64,000 nt of DNA from Chryseobacterium sp. Leaf405 (GTDB taxonomy: Bacteria > Bacteroidota > Bacteroidia > Flavobacteriales > Weeksellaceae), in contig NZ_LMQN01000001.1 of NCBI RefSeq assembly GCF_001425355.1, positions 434,490 to 498,489 of the forward strand, written 5' to 3'. The notes under the pieces are model-generated. The model worked only from the letters and a program-made list of their open reading frames with translations, searched no databases and was not told the DNA's origin. This document shows positions 26,270 through 35,493 of the stretch, piece by piece; the stretch's first letter is position 1, and every line of letters begins with the position of its first letter. A program made the position numbers and the translations under genes.

Positions 26270-27870
26270 ATATACTTTCTTTCAACCCAGGACATGATGG
26301 TTCAATTGCTTATTTAAAAAATAACAAGCTAATATTTTCAATTGAAGCAGAGAAAAATTCAAATTACCGATATTCACCAATATCTAGTCATGATGTGATT
26401 AATATTTTAAGTGAAATCGAGGAAGTTCCTGATGTTATTTGTACAGGAGGATGGTGGCCAAGAGAGGAACCGATACTTGGTTCGGTCCAGCATGTAGGAT
26501 ATCGTGGTATTGATAAAAATGGGATCATGATACGTCAGCAAAGAATGTTAGGAAAAGATATACATTTTTTTTCATCTTCACACGAAAGGTCACATTTGTT
26601 TTCTGCTTTTGGCATGTCAAATCTACCTAAAGGAAGCCCCTTTTATGCTTTAATATGGGAAGGAGCAATAGGAGCATTTTATGAAGTTGACTCAGATTTG
26701 AACATTAAACTGATTTCAAACGTATTAAATGAGCCCGGTAATCGATATACTGCAATATATGGTCTAGCAGACCCAAGTTTTCCTAAAGATGCTCCTTTTT
26801 CCAGGTTTTCTGATGCAGGTAAGTTAATGGCACTATCATCTTTTTCTAAACGAAGCATTCCCTCAGTAAGTGAAGAAAAACTGATGGATTTTCTTTTAGA
26901 TTCTCCGCACGTTCAATTAAGTTTATATAATAATCTCGAAAACTCGCCATATTATAATGTAGGAATTGATGATGAGGAATTTAGAAATTTTGCGGGTATT
27001 TTTAGTGATAGAATTTTTAATATTTTTTATGGATTTGCTAAAAATAACTTGAAGAAAAAATTACCACTTGTTATTGCTGGAGGATGTGGATTAAACTGTG
27101 ATTGGAATACGAAATGGAAGCAAACAGGTCTTTTTTCTGAGATCTTTGTACCTCCAGTCGCAAATGATTCTGGCTCAGCTATAGGAACTGCCATTGATGC
27201 TCAGTTCTATTTTACTGGAAACCCTAAAATTGATTGGGATGTATATTCCGGACAATATTTTGATATTGATTGTAAAATAGATATAGAAGAATATGACATT
27301 TTTGAAGCCACTAATGAGAAAGTAGCTGACATGTTAGCAAATGACTTAATTTTAGCTTGGATTAATGGTAAATATGAAATAGGTCCTAGGGCACTGGGAA
27401 ATCGCTCAATTATTGCAGCTCCATTCAAAGAGGCAACTAAGACAAGACTGAATGATATTAAGCAACGTGAACAGTTTAGACCAATTGCTCCAGTTTGCTT
27501 GGAAGAAGATGCTGCTCGATGGTTTGGTTGCGAAAATCCGAGTCCATATATGCTTTATACATATGTTACAAATACTGACGCATTAGCTGCTGTTACTCAC
27601 GTTAATAAAACAGCAAGAATACAAACAGTTTCACCCACATCAAATATCAACATGTATAATCTACTTATGGCTTTTAAAAATCGAACAGGTTATGGCATTT
27701 TATGCAATACATCTTTAAATTTTAATGGAAGAGGTTTTATTAATAGGCTCAGTGATCTTACATTATACACTATTCAACATAAGTTAGACGGTTTTGTAGT
27801 AAATGGAAAGGCTTATATTTTAAAGTCATCTCCATTTTACAAAAAATATCAAGAAAAAAACTCTGCTTAA
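26266..27870 (+). CDS. NodU/TobZ-family carbamoyltransferase
   Basis: 534 residues. It opens with MNILSFNPGHDGSIAYLKNN, the usual NodU/CmcH N-terminus. HERSH (about 105-109) is the metal-binding His pair of the Kae1-like domain. The C-terminal domain has the hallmark EIGPRALGNRSIIAAPF, then FRPIAPVCLEEDA and CNTSLNFNGRGF. The family transfers carbamoyl from carbamoyl phosphate through carbamoyl-adenylate to hydroxyls of sugars or antibiotics. Coupled by ATGA overlap to the GT25-GH16 fusion, it probably carbamoylates the glycan made by the two upstream genes (inference). Confidence 0.92.
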   Translation: MNILSFNPGHDGSIAYLKNNKLIFSIEAEKNSNYRYSPISSHDVINILSEIEEVPDVICTGGWWPREEPILGSVQHVGYRGIDKNGIMIRQQRMLGKDIHFFSSSHERSHLFSAFGMSNLPKGSPFYALIWEGAIGAFYEVDSDLNIKLISNVLNEPGNRYTAIYGLADPSFPKDAPFSRFSDAGKLMALSSFSKRSIPSVSEEKLMDFLLDSPHVQLSLYNNLENSPYYNVGIDDEEFRNFAGIFSDRIFNIFYGFAKNNLKKKLPLVIAGGCGLNCDWNTKWKQTGLFSEIFVPPVANDSGSAIGTAIDAQFYFTGNPKIDWDVYSGQYFDIDCKIDIEEYDIFEATNEKVADMLANDLILAWINGKYEIGPRALGNRSIIAAPFKEATKTRLNDIKQREQFRPIAPVCLEEDAARWFGCENPSPYMLYTYVTNTDALAAVTHVNKTARIQTVSPTSNINMYNLLMAFKNRTGYGILCNTSLNFNGRGFINRLSDLTLYTIQHKLDGFVVNGKAYILKSSPFYKKYQEKNSA

Positions 27871-28147
27871 AATCACTTGCTTTTCTATTCATATTTGGAA
27901 TTTAAATACAATACAAGAATTTTTACCAAGTTTAAGAATCCAATACTCTGAAATTTTTAAAATGATTTTGTTTCCTTTTTAAGAAGCGGTCCCAAAAGCG
28001 TTTTCTCTTGACTCATTATCCGATAAATTTTGTCACTTAGGAGAATATCTGAGAATTAATTTATCTTTTGAGACTGCCTCTTTATTTTTAGTTTAATAAT
28101 GCAACTCTTCCTTTTACAGCTAATTTGCTAATCATTATGTTTATACT
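27871..28147. other. Intergenic spacer between convergent carbamoyltransferase and integrase genes
   Basis: No gene found. The stretch ending in GAGACTGCCTC (about 28069-28079) resembles the outer end of some insertion sequences but has no partner or transposase here. A clear terminator is not evident. Confidence 0.4.
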
Positions 28148-29356
28148 TTACAGTTTTCCCTTCAAAACCGCCATATCATCACTCACTTTCTTATCCAGAA
28201 TCTTCGCATAATGCTGTGTCGTTTTTATATTCGTATGCCCAAGCATCTTACTTACACTTTCAATAGGAACACCATTGGACAAGGTAACAGTTGTCGCGAA
28301 AGTATGCCTTGCGATATGGAACGTTAAATCTTTATTGATACCGCAGACGCTCGCAATTTCTTTGAGATAAGAATTCATTTTCTGATTGCTGAGAACAGGA
28401 AACAGGACATTTGAATTGACGCATTGCGGATGGTTCTCATACTTTAAAATCAGTTCCTGAGCAACAGGCAATAAAGGAACTCTCGTTGATGTATCGGTCT
28501 TTTGACGGTGGGTAAAAATCCATTTGTCGCCATCAATGCCGACATTGATATTAGATTTTGACAGTTGCTTTACATCCACATAGGCCAGGCCGGTGTAGCA
28601 ACTGAAAAGAAAAATATCGCGAACCTGGTTCAACCGGTCAGATGCAAATTTCTTTTCGTAGATCATCTGAATTTCTTCTTTAGTAAGATATGGACGTTCT
28701 ACAGCTTTGATCTTTGCTTTGTAGCCCAGAAAAGGATCTTTTGTGATCCAGCCGTGCGCCATACACAAACGGATGATCTTTTTGAAATTCTTGAGGTATT
28801 TCACAGCCGTATTGTTTCCGCATTTACGCACACTGCGCAGCCAGAAATCATAATCACTGACAAAACCGTGATCGATTTGCGTGATATCAATATCAGAAAC
28901 TTTATATTTCCAATTAATGAATTCCTGTGTGTGCTTTAAAGATGTTTTATAACGCTCCAATGTTCCTGGAGCAAAATCCTGACCGACTAAGGCTTCCACC
29001 TTGTCATTATGTTCCTGAAAGATGGGAATGAGCATTCTTTTCTCAATATCCGTTCCAAGCAGTTTAGATTTTAAACTCTCTGCAGTTACAACAACTTCCT
29101 CTTTCAGCATCAAAAAGTGGAAATCATATACTTGTTGTTCTAAAGTTTTAAGATAGGAGTTCAGTGTCTTAGCTTCTTGGCTATTACCTACAGCTTTCTG
29201 TGCTTTATTATCCCATTTCTTTGGGTCTATATACCTTTTAGCCGCAATCTCTGCTGCCTTGCCGTCTATCGTGATTCGTAAATAGATAGGAGCGGTTCCG
29301 TTTGTTCTGATCTTATTCTTTTTGATGTAGAATAACAGGTTGAATGTTTTGTTCAT
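28148..29356 (-). CDS. Tyrosine recombinase / site-specific integrase of the island
   Basis: 402 residues in the Bacteroidota integrase layout: an N-terminal arm-binding domain (residues 1-95, FYIKKNKIRTNGTAPIYLRI), a SAM-like core-binding domain (about 105-205) and the catalytic domain. His347-x-x-Arg350 (FHIARHTFAT), His374 (LGHTN) and Tyr383 (HYAKI) are present. At the position of the first catalytic Arg the sequence is TGLAYVDV, so that Arg is missing, as known for IntDOT-type enzymes. It reads away from tRNA-Ser, whose 3' end lies 255 bases upstream, the standard arrangement for a tRNA-targeting integrase. Confidence 0.95.
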   Translation of the reverse strand: MNKTFNLLFYIKKNKIRTNGTAPIYLRITIDGKAAEIAAKRYIDPKKWDNKAQKAVGNSQEAKTLNSYLKTLEQQVYDFHFLMLKEEVVVTAESLKSKLLGTDIEKRMLIPIFQEHNDKVEALVGQDFAPGTLERYKTSLKHTQEFINWKYKVSDIDITQIDHGFVSDYDFWLRSVRKCGNNTAVKYLKNFKKIIRLCMAHGWITKDPFLGYKAKIKAVERPYLTKEEIQMIYEKKFASDRLNQVRDIFLFSCYTGLAYVDVKQLSKSNINVGIDGDKWIFTHRQKTDTSTRVPLLPVAQELILKYENHPQCVNSNVLFPVLSNQKMNSYLKEIASVCGINKDLTFHIARHTFATTVTLSNGVPIESVSKMLGHTNIKTTQHYAKILDKKVSDDMAVLKGKL

Positions 29357-29376
29357 TGTGTGATAACTTTAATGGT

Positions 29377-29695
<319 letters not shown>

Positions 29696-29855
29696 AAAAA
29701 CTCCGATTCGTTGTTTTCAGTGGTGCAAATATAGAATGTTTTTGAATTATTACAAAATATTTTTACTACAAATTTTAACAAAAATTAATAATGTACTAAA
29801 AATCAGTCTGATTATTTTTTGAAATATTGATTAATACTACAAAAATTAAAAATAA

Positions 29856-29881
29856 AAAAACGCATCTTTCGGATGCGTTTC
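29856..29881 (-). terminator. Terminator of trxB
   Basis: Stem ACGCATC (29860-29866) / GATGCGT (29872-29878), loop TTTCG, followed on the minus strand by a T-rich run. It begins 22 bases past the trxB stop. Confidence 0.85.
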
Positions 29882-29902
29882 ATATTCTAACTATACGTAA
29901 AA

Positions 29903-30844
29903 TTAATGTAATTCTGCCAGATATTTTTCAGCATCCATTGCAGCCATACAACCGCTTCCAGCTGCTGTAATAGCCTGTCTATAGATATGATCCTGAACAT
30001 CGCCCGCAGCAAAAACTCCCGGAAGATTAGTTCTGGAAGAACCTTTTTCAGTTTCAATATATCCGTTCTCATCTAAATCGATCTGACCTACGAAAATATC
30101 AGTGTTAGGCTTATGACCAATAGCGATAAAAATCCCGTGAACATCAACTGTAGATTTCTCTTGAGTCTGATTATTGATAACAACTGCTCTTTCTACCAAA
30201 CTGTTTTCACCTTCAATTCCGATTAATTCGTGGTGGAATTTCACTTCAATATTGGGTGTATTCTGAACTCTGTGAATCATCGCTTTTGAAGCTCTAAATT
30301 CACCTTTTCTCACCAACATCGTCACTTTATTTACCAATTTTGAAAGATAAGTAGCTTCCTCCGCCGCTGTATCACCAGCTCCGACTACCACAACATCTTT
30401 GCCTCTGTAAAAAAATCCGTCGCAGGTAGCACATGCAGAAACTCCTCCTCCATTGTACTTTTTCTCGTCATCAAGACCTAAATATTTTGCAGTGGCACCC
30501 GTAGAAATAATCACAGATTTAGCAAAAATTTCTTTATTTCCCGCATATAATTTATGAATACCGCCCACTTCTTTAGAAAACTCTGCCTTGGTAATCATTT
30601 CATAATGAACTTTTGTGTCGAATCTCTCGGCTTGTTTTTGCAAATCCATCATCATTTCAGGACCTGTAATTCCTGCCGGATATCCTGGAAAGTTATCAAC
30701 TTCTGTAGTTGTAGTCAATTGTCCACCTGGCTCTAATCCTGTGTATAATTCAGGTTTTAAGTCTGCTCTTGCCGCATAAATTGCCGCTGTAAAACCAGAA
30801 GGTCCAGATCCAACGATCACACAATCTAAAATGTTTTGCTCCAT
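29903..30844 (-). CDS. trxB: Thioredoxin-disulfide reductase
   Basis: 313 residues, the normal length for low-molecular-weight TrxB. The FAD-binding motif GSGPSGFTAAIYAARA is near the N-terminus, the redox-active disulfide is Cys138-Ala-Thr-Cys141, the NADPH-binding motif GAGDTAAEEATYLSK follows, and the C-terminal FAD motif GVFAAGDVQD is present. The cytoplasmic enzyme transfers electrons from NADPH to thioredoxin. It is monocistronic, between its own terminator and a 200-base spacer. It marks the start of ordinary chromosomal sequence right of the island. Confidence 0.97.
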   Translation of the reverse strand: MEQNILDCVIVGSGPSGFTAAIYAARADLKPELYTGLEPGGQLTTTTEVDNFPGYPAGITGPEMMMDLQKQAERFDTKVHYEMITKAEFSKEVGGIHKLYAGNKEIFAKSVIISTGATAKYLGLDDEKKYNGGGVSACATCDGFFYRGKDVVVVGAGDTAAEEATYLSKLVNKVTMLVRKGEFRASKAMIHRVQNTPNIEVKFHHELIGIEGENSLVERAVVINNQTQEKSTVDVHGIFIAIGHKPNTDIFVGQIDLDENGYIETEKGSSRTNLPGVFAAGDVQDHIYRQAITAAGSGCMAAMDAEKYLAELH

Positions 30845-31048
30845 AATTTGCTTTTCAAAAAGATTTAAAAATTTACGAGTGCTAATTTCGTCAATTTTAA
30901 TATTTAATTAAAGTTATTTTAATGATACTTGTCAATATTTAATATATGAATAGTTAATAGTGAATTTCCTTCATGTGTGAATGTTGAATTTAACGAAGTT
31001 TTATTTCCTAAAAAATTCACAAGTCTGACTAATTAACCCTTAACCTTA

Positions 31049-32086
31049 TCACACTTTCATTTTAATTTTATCGACATTAATGATCTTGTAAACCAATTCC
31101 TTAATCAATTCAGCTTCATTCATATTAACAGCGCCCAACCCTTTTCCTTTCATATCGAATTCCCTTAAAATAGAAATTACCCTTGTGGCATGCTTTAAAG
31201 GATATAATCTCCCCGATTCTGCGTAATCTTTAATGAAATAAGGATTAACTCCCATTTGCGAAGCGATAACCTGCGGTGGCTGACCTACCATAGTCTGATA
31301 AATAATAACGTTGGAAAAATAATTATACAGACTCGACAACATCATTACAAATGGATTATTCTTGGGATTTTTGCCCATAAAATGAGCAATTTTAAGTGCT
31401 GCATTGGCATTTTTTGTTCCTAATGCTTTTTGTAGTTCGAAAACATTATATTCCTTACTGATACCGATGTGTTCTTCAACAATTTTCCCGTCAAGAAGTT
31501 CTCCGGGTTTCAGAATGATTTTTAATTTATTCAGTTCATTGGCGATTCTGGAAAGGTCGTTTCCAAGATATTCTGCCAACAAATGAGAAATATTCGGGGC
31601 AGTTTTTATACTTAATTTAATGCATTCGTCGGCAATCCATTTGGGAAGTTGATTTTCTTTGATTGATTCGCTTAAAAATAAGGCGTTGATTTTATCTAAA
31701 GATTTCGTAACCTTTTTACGACTGTCTAACTTCTTATGTTTGTGCGCGAAAACTAAAACTGTTGACGGAACAGGATTTTCAACATATGTTTCCAAAGCCT
31801 TAGTTTCAGGTTCATTTAATTTTAAATCCTGCGCCTCCTTTACGATAATTACCTGTTTGTCTCCCATCATCGGAAACTGCCTTGCCAATGAAAGAATTTC
31901 CTGGTACGTGGTATCTTTTCCATAAACTACCGTTTGGTTAAAAGCTTTTTCGTCTTCGGTTAAAAAGTCGTGTTCAAGAGCTTTTACAGCAAGATCTATA
32001 AAGTAAGGTTCTTCTCCGTGGAAAAAATAAATCGGTAAAACTTCTTTATTTTTAATATTTTTGAGGATTAAATCTAATTCTTTCAT
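31049..32086 (-). CDS. holA: DNA polymerase III subunit delta
   Basis: 345 residues, a typical HolA length. The N-terminal region shows the P-loop-like fold start IYFFHGEEPYFIDLAVKAL and QFPMMGDKQVIIVKEAQDLK; the C-terminal region ends with the clamp-loader collar helices. HolA is the clamp-loading subunit that opens the beta clamp. It is divergent from a small HSDR_N gene with only 7 bases between the two start codons. Confidence 0.93.
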   Translation of the reverse strand: MKELDLILKNIKNKEVLPIYFFHGEEPYFIDLAVKALEHDFLTEDEKAFNQTVVYGKDTTYQEILSLARQFPMMGDKQVIIVKEAQDLKLNEPETKALETYVENPVPSTVLVFAHKHKKLDSRKKVTKSLDKINALFLSESIKENQLPKWIADECIKLSIKTAPNISHLLAEYLGNDLSRIANELNKLKIILKPGELLDGKIVEEHIGISKEYNVFELQKALGTKNANAALKIAHFMGKNPKNNPFVMMLSSLYNYFSNVIIYQTMVGQPPQVIASQMGVNPYFIKDYAESGRLYPLKHATRVISILREFDMKGKGLGAVNMNEAELIKELVYKIINVDKIKMKV

Positions 32087-32093
32087 CTTATAA

Positions 32094-32525
32094 ATGGAAC
32101 TTCCAAAACTGAATTTTCAGGAAACTTTTGATTTTAAATTCAAGAAAGACAAAGATAAGTTTTTTATTTATGATTTGGTTCGTAAAACTTACCTTTTGCT
32201 CACCCCTGAAGAATGGGTGCGCCAGCATTGGGTACATTATTATCTTACGGTAAAATCCTATTCTACATCGGCTTTAATTACTGAAAAGAAGATCGTTCTA
32301 AATGGTTTAACTAAAAGAATCGACCTTTTAGTAACCGAAAAAACAGAACCGATTATTTTGATTGAATGTAAAGCACCACAAATTAAATTATCTGAAAAAA
32401 CTTTTGAGCAGACAGCAAGATATAACTCGATAATTGGTGCCAAAGAAATTATTTTAACAAATGGTTTGCAGCATATTAATGCGTATTATGAAAATGGGGA
32501 ATATCAGTTTTATAGACCTAATTAA
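32094..32525 (+). CDS. Small HSDR_N-type nuclease-fold protein
   Basis: 143 residues corresponding to just the N-terminal restriction domain of type I R subunits: Glu40 in PEEWVRQHWV, Asp77 in KRIDLLV and Glu91-Cys-Lys93 in ILIECKAP form a complete PD-(D/E)XK site. There is no helicase, so it is not a restriction subunit. Stand-alone copies beside holA are common in Flavobacteriia, which suggests a housekeeping DNA role (inference). The start codon is 7 bases from the divergent holA start. Confidence 0.88.
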   Translation: MELPKLNFQETFDFKFKKDKDKFFIYDLVRKTYLLLTPEEWVRQHWVHYYLTVKSYSTSALITEKKIVLNGLTKRIDLLVTEKTEPIILIECKAPQIKLSEKTFEQTARYNSIIGAKEIILTNGLQHINAYYENGEYQFYRPN

Positions 32526-32624
32526 GGTTGAAAATTTATATTTTATTAATATTCTTTCTTATTTATTTTCATTAATTTAGAAGAAATTGTTTACTTGTGA
32601 AAAAGTGAAAATCCGACAAATGCC

Positions 32625-32699
32625 TAGCCCCGATTGCAATGAAAATCCTTTTTTGAAAAAAAAGATTGTAATGGAAAGCGGGAAATAGCTTCAAATAAA
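32625..32699. repeat. Interspersed palindromic repeat (CCTAGCCCCGAT type), copy A
   Basis: Begins CCTAGCCCCGATTGCAATGA and ends AGCGGGAAATAGCTTCAAAT. The left and right arms are imperfect reverse complements around a TTTTTTGAAAAAAAA centre. A longer copy lies at 40587-40685. It sits just upstream of the dienelactone hydrolase gene. Confidence 0.7.
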
Positions 32700-32716
32700 A
32701 AATTAACTTACAAAAT

Positions 32717-33460
32717 ATGATACGTTCAATATTATTATCCGCATTTTTAATGGCTTCAGGAACAATTTTCAGTCAAAACCTCAAAACAGTTTCCTATCAG
32801 GACGGTTCGCAAAAATTAAATGGTTTAGTGACTTCCAACGCAGGAAAAAAGCTTCCGGGCGTTTTGGTTCTTCCGGCTTGGAAAGGAATTGATGATGAAG
32901 CTAAAAATGCAGCTTTAGAATTAGAAAAACAAGGTTACGTAGCATTTGTTGCAGATATTTATGGAGAAGGAAATATTCCGACAGATAATGACTCTGCAGC
33001 TAAAACAGCGGGATATTACAAGAAAAATTATGACGCTTATCAGAAAAGAATTTCTTTAGCATTGGAACAATTGAAAAAAAACGGAGCAATTTCCAGTAAA
33101 ATTGCCGTGATTGGATATTGTTTCGGAGGAACCGGAGCGTTGGAATCTGCGAGAGGAAGCCTGCCTGTTGTCGGCGTTGTTTCGATTCATGGAAGTATCG
33201 GTAAAGATCAGACCAGAAAAAACAATCCTATTTCGACGAAAATTTTAGTTGAAAATCCTGCCGATGATAAAGGAGTAACTCCGGAAGATTACAATAATTT
33301 GATTAAGGAAATGAATGATGGTAAAGCAGACTGGCAAATTATTACGTATGCCAATTCAAAACATACTTTTACCGACCCAAAATCAGCAGATTATAATGAA
33401 GTAATGGCAAAAAGAGCCTGGAATCATACGTTGATGTTTTTGAAAGAAATTTTGAAGTAA
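32717..33460 (+). CDS. Secreted dienelactone hydrolase family protein
   Basis: 247 residues. The N-terminal signal peptide (RSILLSAFLMASGTIFSQ) predicts export to the periplasm. An alpha/beta-hydrolase fold follows with the cysteine nucleophile in the DLH motif GYCFGG (Cys135), an Asp candidate at 183/184 (NPADDKG) and His216 (SKHTFTDP), giving a Cys-Asp-His triad. The natural substrate is unknown; most genomic DLH proteins do not act on dienelactone. The gene is flanked by a palindromic repeat upstream and a terminator downstream. Confidence 0.92.
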   Translation: MIRSILLSAFLMASGTIFSQNLKTVSYQDGSQKLNGLVTSNAGKKLPGVLVLPAWKGIDDEAKNAALELEKQGYVAFVADIYGEGNIPTDNDSAAKTAGYYKKNYDAYQKRISLALEQLKKNGAISSKIAVIGYCFGGTGALESARGSLPVVGVVSIHGSIGKDQTRKNNPISTKILVENPADDKGVTPEDYNNLIKEMNDGKADWQIITYANSKHTFTDPKSADYNEVMAKRAWNHTLMFLKEILK

Positions 33461-33477
33461 TTAAACTAAAATAAATA

Positions 33478-33506
33478 GAAACAACCTCAGTATTTGAGGT
33501 TGTTTC
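33478..33506. terminator. Bidirectional terminator
   Basis: Perfect 12-bp stem GAAACAACCTCA / TGAGGTTGTTTC with loop GTATT, between the convergent dienelactone hydrolase and zinc-ribbon genes. T/A-rich flanks on both sides allow termination in both directions. Confidence 0.88.
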
Positions 33507-33509
33507 TAT

Positions 33510-33740
33510 TTATAAATCACTGATTTTATTACAATTATAACACCACCAATATTCTTTTTCCTTATCTTTCAATTTAGTTTTTGTATTCTTCTCACAATTT
33601 TCACAGATACATGTATCACTCTCATTTTCTTTTGCTTCATAATCGCAATTAAAACAACTCCAACTCGTTACATGAGATTTTCCGTTGATAAACCAAGTAA
33701 AAGAACTTTCTTTACACTTTGGACAAATTTGTAATGCCAT
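33510..33740 (-). CDS. Small zinc-ribbon protein
   Basis: 76 residues with four CxxC knuckles: CPKC (6-9), CFNC, CENC and CYNC. These could form two zinc ribbons. Such proteins may bind nucleic acid or a protein partner; the function is unknown. Its start is 2 bases from the stop of the upstream GNAT-cupin gene, so it is probably the last gene of that transcript. No close family is recognised. Confidence 0.75.
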   Translation of the reverse strand: MALQICPKCKESSFTWFINGKSHVTSWSCFNCDYEAKENESDTCICENCEKNTKTKLKDKEKEYWWCYNCNKISDL

Positions 33741-33742
33741 AT

Positions 33743-34636
33743 TTAAATTATTTCTTCTTCTCTATTCACCAACTCCATCGAAAACGCCGGAAGACAGATC
33801 GCAATATATTCACAAGGTTCAGAAAACGGATTACTGTAACGGACCCTTGCTCCTTTTTCGATCAGAATGCTTTGTCCTTTCTCTAAAGTAACCATTTCTC
33901 CGTCTATTTCAAATTGCTTTTTTCCTGAAATGATTAAGGTAAATTCATCAAATTCAGGAGTCTGATGCGGTTCACTCCAATCCGGTGGTGCAACCATATG
34001 CGCAATTGAAATATTTGAATTTCCTGTTGAGTTCCCCCAGTGTTCTTCAATTAATTTCCCATCTGTTGTTGGAACGACGAAGGGCGATTGTTGAATTTTA
34101 TATTTTTTCATAGTAATAATTTTCTTTTTAATTTCGTACATAAAATTAGTTCTCGTTGGTTCCCCGAAATAAGCAACTTCCTCTTCGGCAATTTTTTGTC
34201 CGCCCAATCTTTCTAATGCAATTTGAGAACGGGAATTTTCTTTCCCTATATGAAAATGCACCGTATCTACAAATTGAAAAATATAATCAAGCATCAATTT
34301 TTTGATCTGAGGATTAATTCCTTTACCCCAAGATTTTGTTCCGTAAAAAGTATATCCAATGAAAATGCTGTTTTTATCTTCATCAAAATCATAAAATCGG
34401 GTACTTCCTAAAACATCTCCAGTTGCTTTATCAACAATTTTAAAAGCACCTCTACTTTCAATCGCCCCTTTAAAAAAGTTTTCGAAAATTTCTCTCTGAT
34501 AACGATCTTTATTAGGATGCTGTTCCCAAACCTTCGGATCCGAAGCCACTTCGTATAAAGACTCAAAATCCCCTTGCTGTAAGGGGATTAATTGATATTC
34601 TTGATTTTCTAAAATAGTCTGAATAGAAAAATTCAT
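33743..34636 (-). CDS. GNAT acetyltransferase fused to a cupin domain
   Basis: 297 residues. Residues 1-170 are a RimJ/RimL-like GNAT (YQLIPLQQGDFESLYEVASD, FIGYTFYGTKSWGKGI, RSQIALERLGG). Residues 176-297 are a cupin (HQTPEFDEFTLIISGKKQFE, GQSILIEKGARVRYSN) beginning with an internal Met176 (nucleotide 34111). The linker KKKIITMKKYK looks like translated intergenic sequence, so the fusion probably arose by loss of a GNAT stop codon from two adjacent genes. Substrates are unknown. Confidence 0.82.
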   Translation of the reverse strand: MNFSIQTILENQEYQLIPLQQGDFESLYEVASDPKVWEQHPNKDRYQREIFENFFKGAIESRGAFKIVDKATGDVLGSTRFYDFDEDKNSIFIGYTFYGTKSWGKGINPQIKKLMLDYIFQFVDTVHFHIGKENSRSQIALERLGGQKIAEEEVAYFGEPTRTNFMYEIKKKIITMKKYKIQQSPFVVPTTDGKLIEEHWGNSTGNSNISIAHMVAPPDWSEPHQTPEFDEFTLIISGKKQFEIDGEMVTLEKGQSILIEKGARVRYSNPFSEPCEYIAICLPAFSMELVNREEEII

Positions 34637-34639
34637 TTC

Positions 34640-35245
34640 TTAACCTTTTGATTTTGCAGCGTCAGACTCAATTTTTTTGATCTCCTTTAATTTGTCAGCA
34701 ATTTTAGTAACAGCATCCGGACTTGAAGGTTTTAAAGCCACTTCAGCCTGAGCTGTATCCCATTTGATTACCAAGTTTCCAGAATTTTCACCTGTTGGGT
34801 TGAGAGTAATTTCAAACCACTCCTGCTTATCTGCCAATTTATTAACAGGAACTGTAACATCTAAAACATCCTGTTTTGCATCATATGTATACGCTCCCCA
34901 TTGCTGGAAATCTTTATTTAAGATTACTTTCCATTCTTTCTCTGTAGGAACGATAAATAATCCGTAAGTTCCTGCAGGAACCACTTTTCCACCGAAATTA
35001 ACAGATTGTCCGAAAGTGATTTTTGTAGATGAATTGGCACCCGCTCTCCAAACCTGTCCGTAAGGAACCAATTCTCCGAATATTTTACGTCCCTTCACAC
35101 CTGGTCTCCCGTAGTCGACAGAGATTTTAGACATTGAAAACTGCTGCTCTACTTTCTGACGTGGACTTGCTGCCGGTACCGAATAATCCTGAGCAAAAGA
35201 TAAGGTTGAAGCTGATATGCAAAGTGCAAATAGTAATTTTTTCAC
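34640..35245 (-). CDS. DUF2911 domain-containing secreted protein
   Basis: 201 residues from a GTG start at 35245, giving signal peptide KKLLFALCISASTLSFAQ. An upstream ATG at 35278 would add 11 residues in front of the signal; a TAATTTTG promoter-like box at 35268-35261 lies between the two and favours the GTG. DUF2911 is evident from SPRQKVEQQFSMSKISVDYG with RPGVKGRKIFGELVPYGQVW, then GTYGLFIVPTEKEWKVILNK. It is a common Bacteroidota periplasmic protein of unknown function. Three bases separate it from the GNAT-cupin gene. Confidence 0.9.
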   Translation of the reverse strand: MKKLLFALCISASTLSFAQDYSVPAASPRQKVEQQFSMSKISVDYGRPGVKGRKIFGELVPYGQVWRAGANSSTKITFGQSVNFGGKVVPAGTYGLFIVPTEKEWKVILNKDFQQWGAYTYDAKQDVLDVTVPVNKLADKQEWFEITLNPTGENSGNLVIKWDTAQAEVALKPSSPDAVTKIADKLKEIKKIESDAAKSKG

Positions 35246-35493
35246 GTGTAAATTTTTATCCAAAATTACAAAATCCAAACAGAATAGCCTTCCAATTTCA
35301 ATAATTTTTCCTTTTTAAAAATCCATTTGAATAAGGTAATAATTAGTTGTATGAACTAATAACAAATGAAATAGTAATCTCAATTAACTACATTAAATAT
35401 TAGAATTTCTTCTTTAGCAAACTCTAAAATTTATTTTCTTTTGTAAATCTGTCTCAAAAATAACGGTAAATTTAAAGGCTAAAAGAATAACCA

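Noticed and set aside
28060..28081. GAGACTGCCTC as an insertion-sequence end
   Set aside because: No second inverted repeat, target duplication or transposase nearby; a single short match is not enough.
32094..32525. HSDR_N gene as a restriction-modification system
   Set aside because: Only the nuclease domain is present, with no helicase, methylase or specificity gene; it is a stand-alone core gene.
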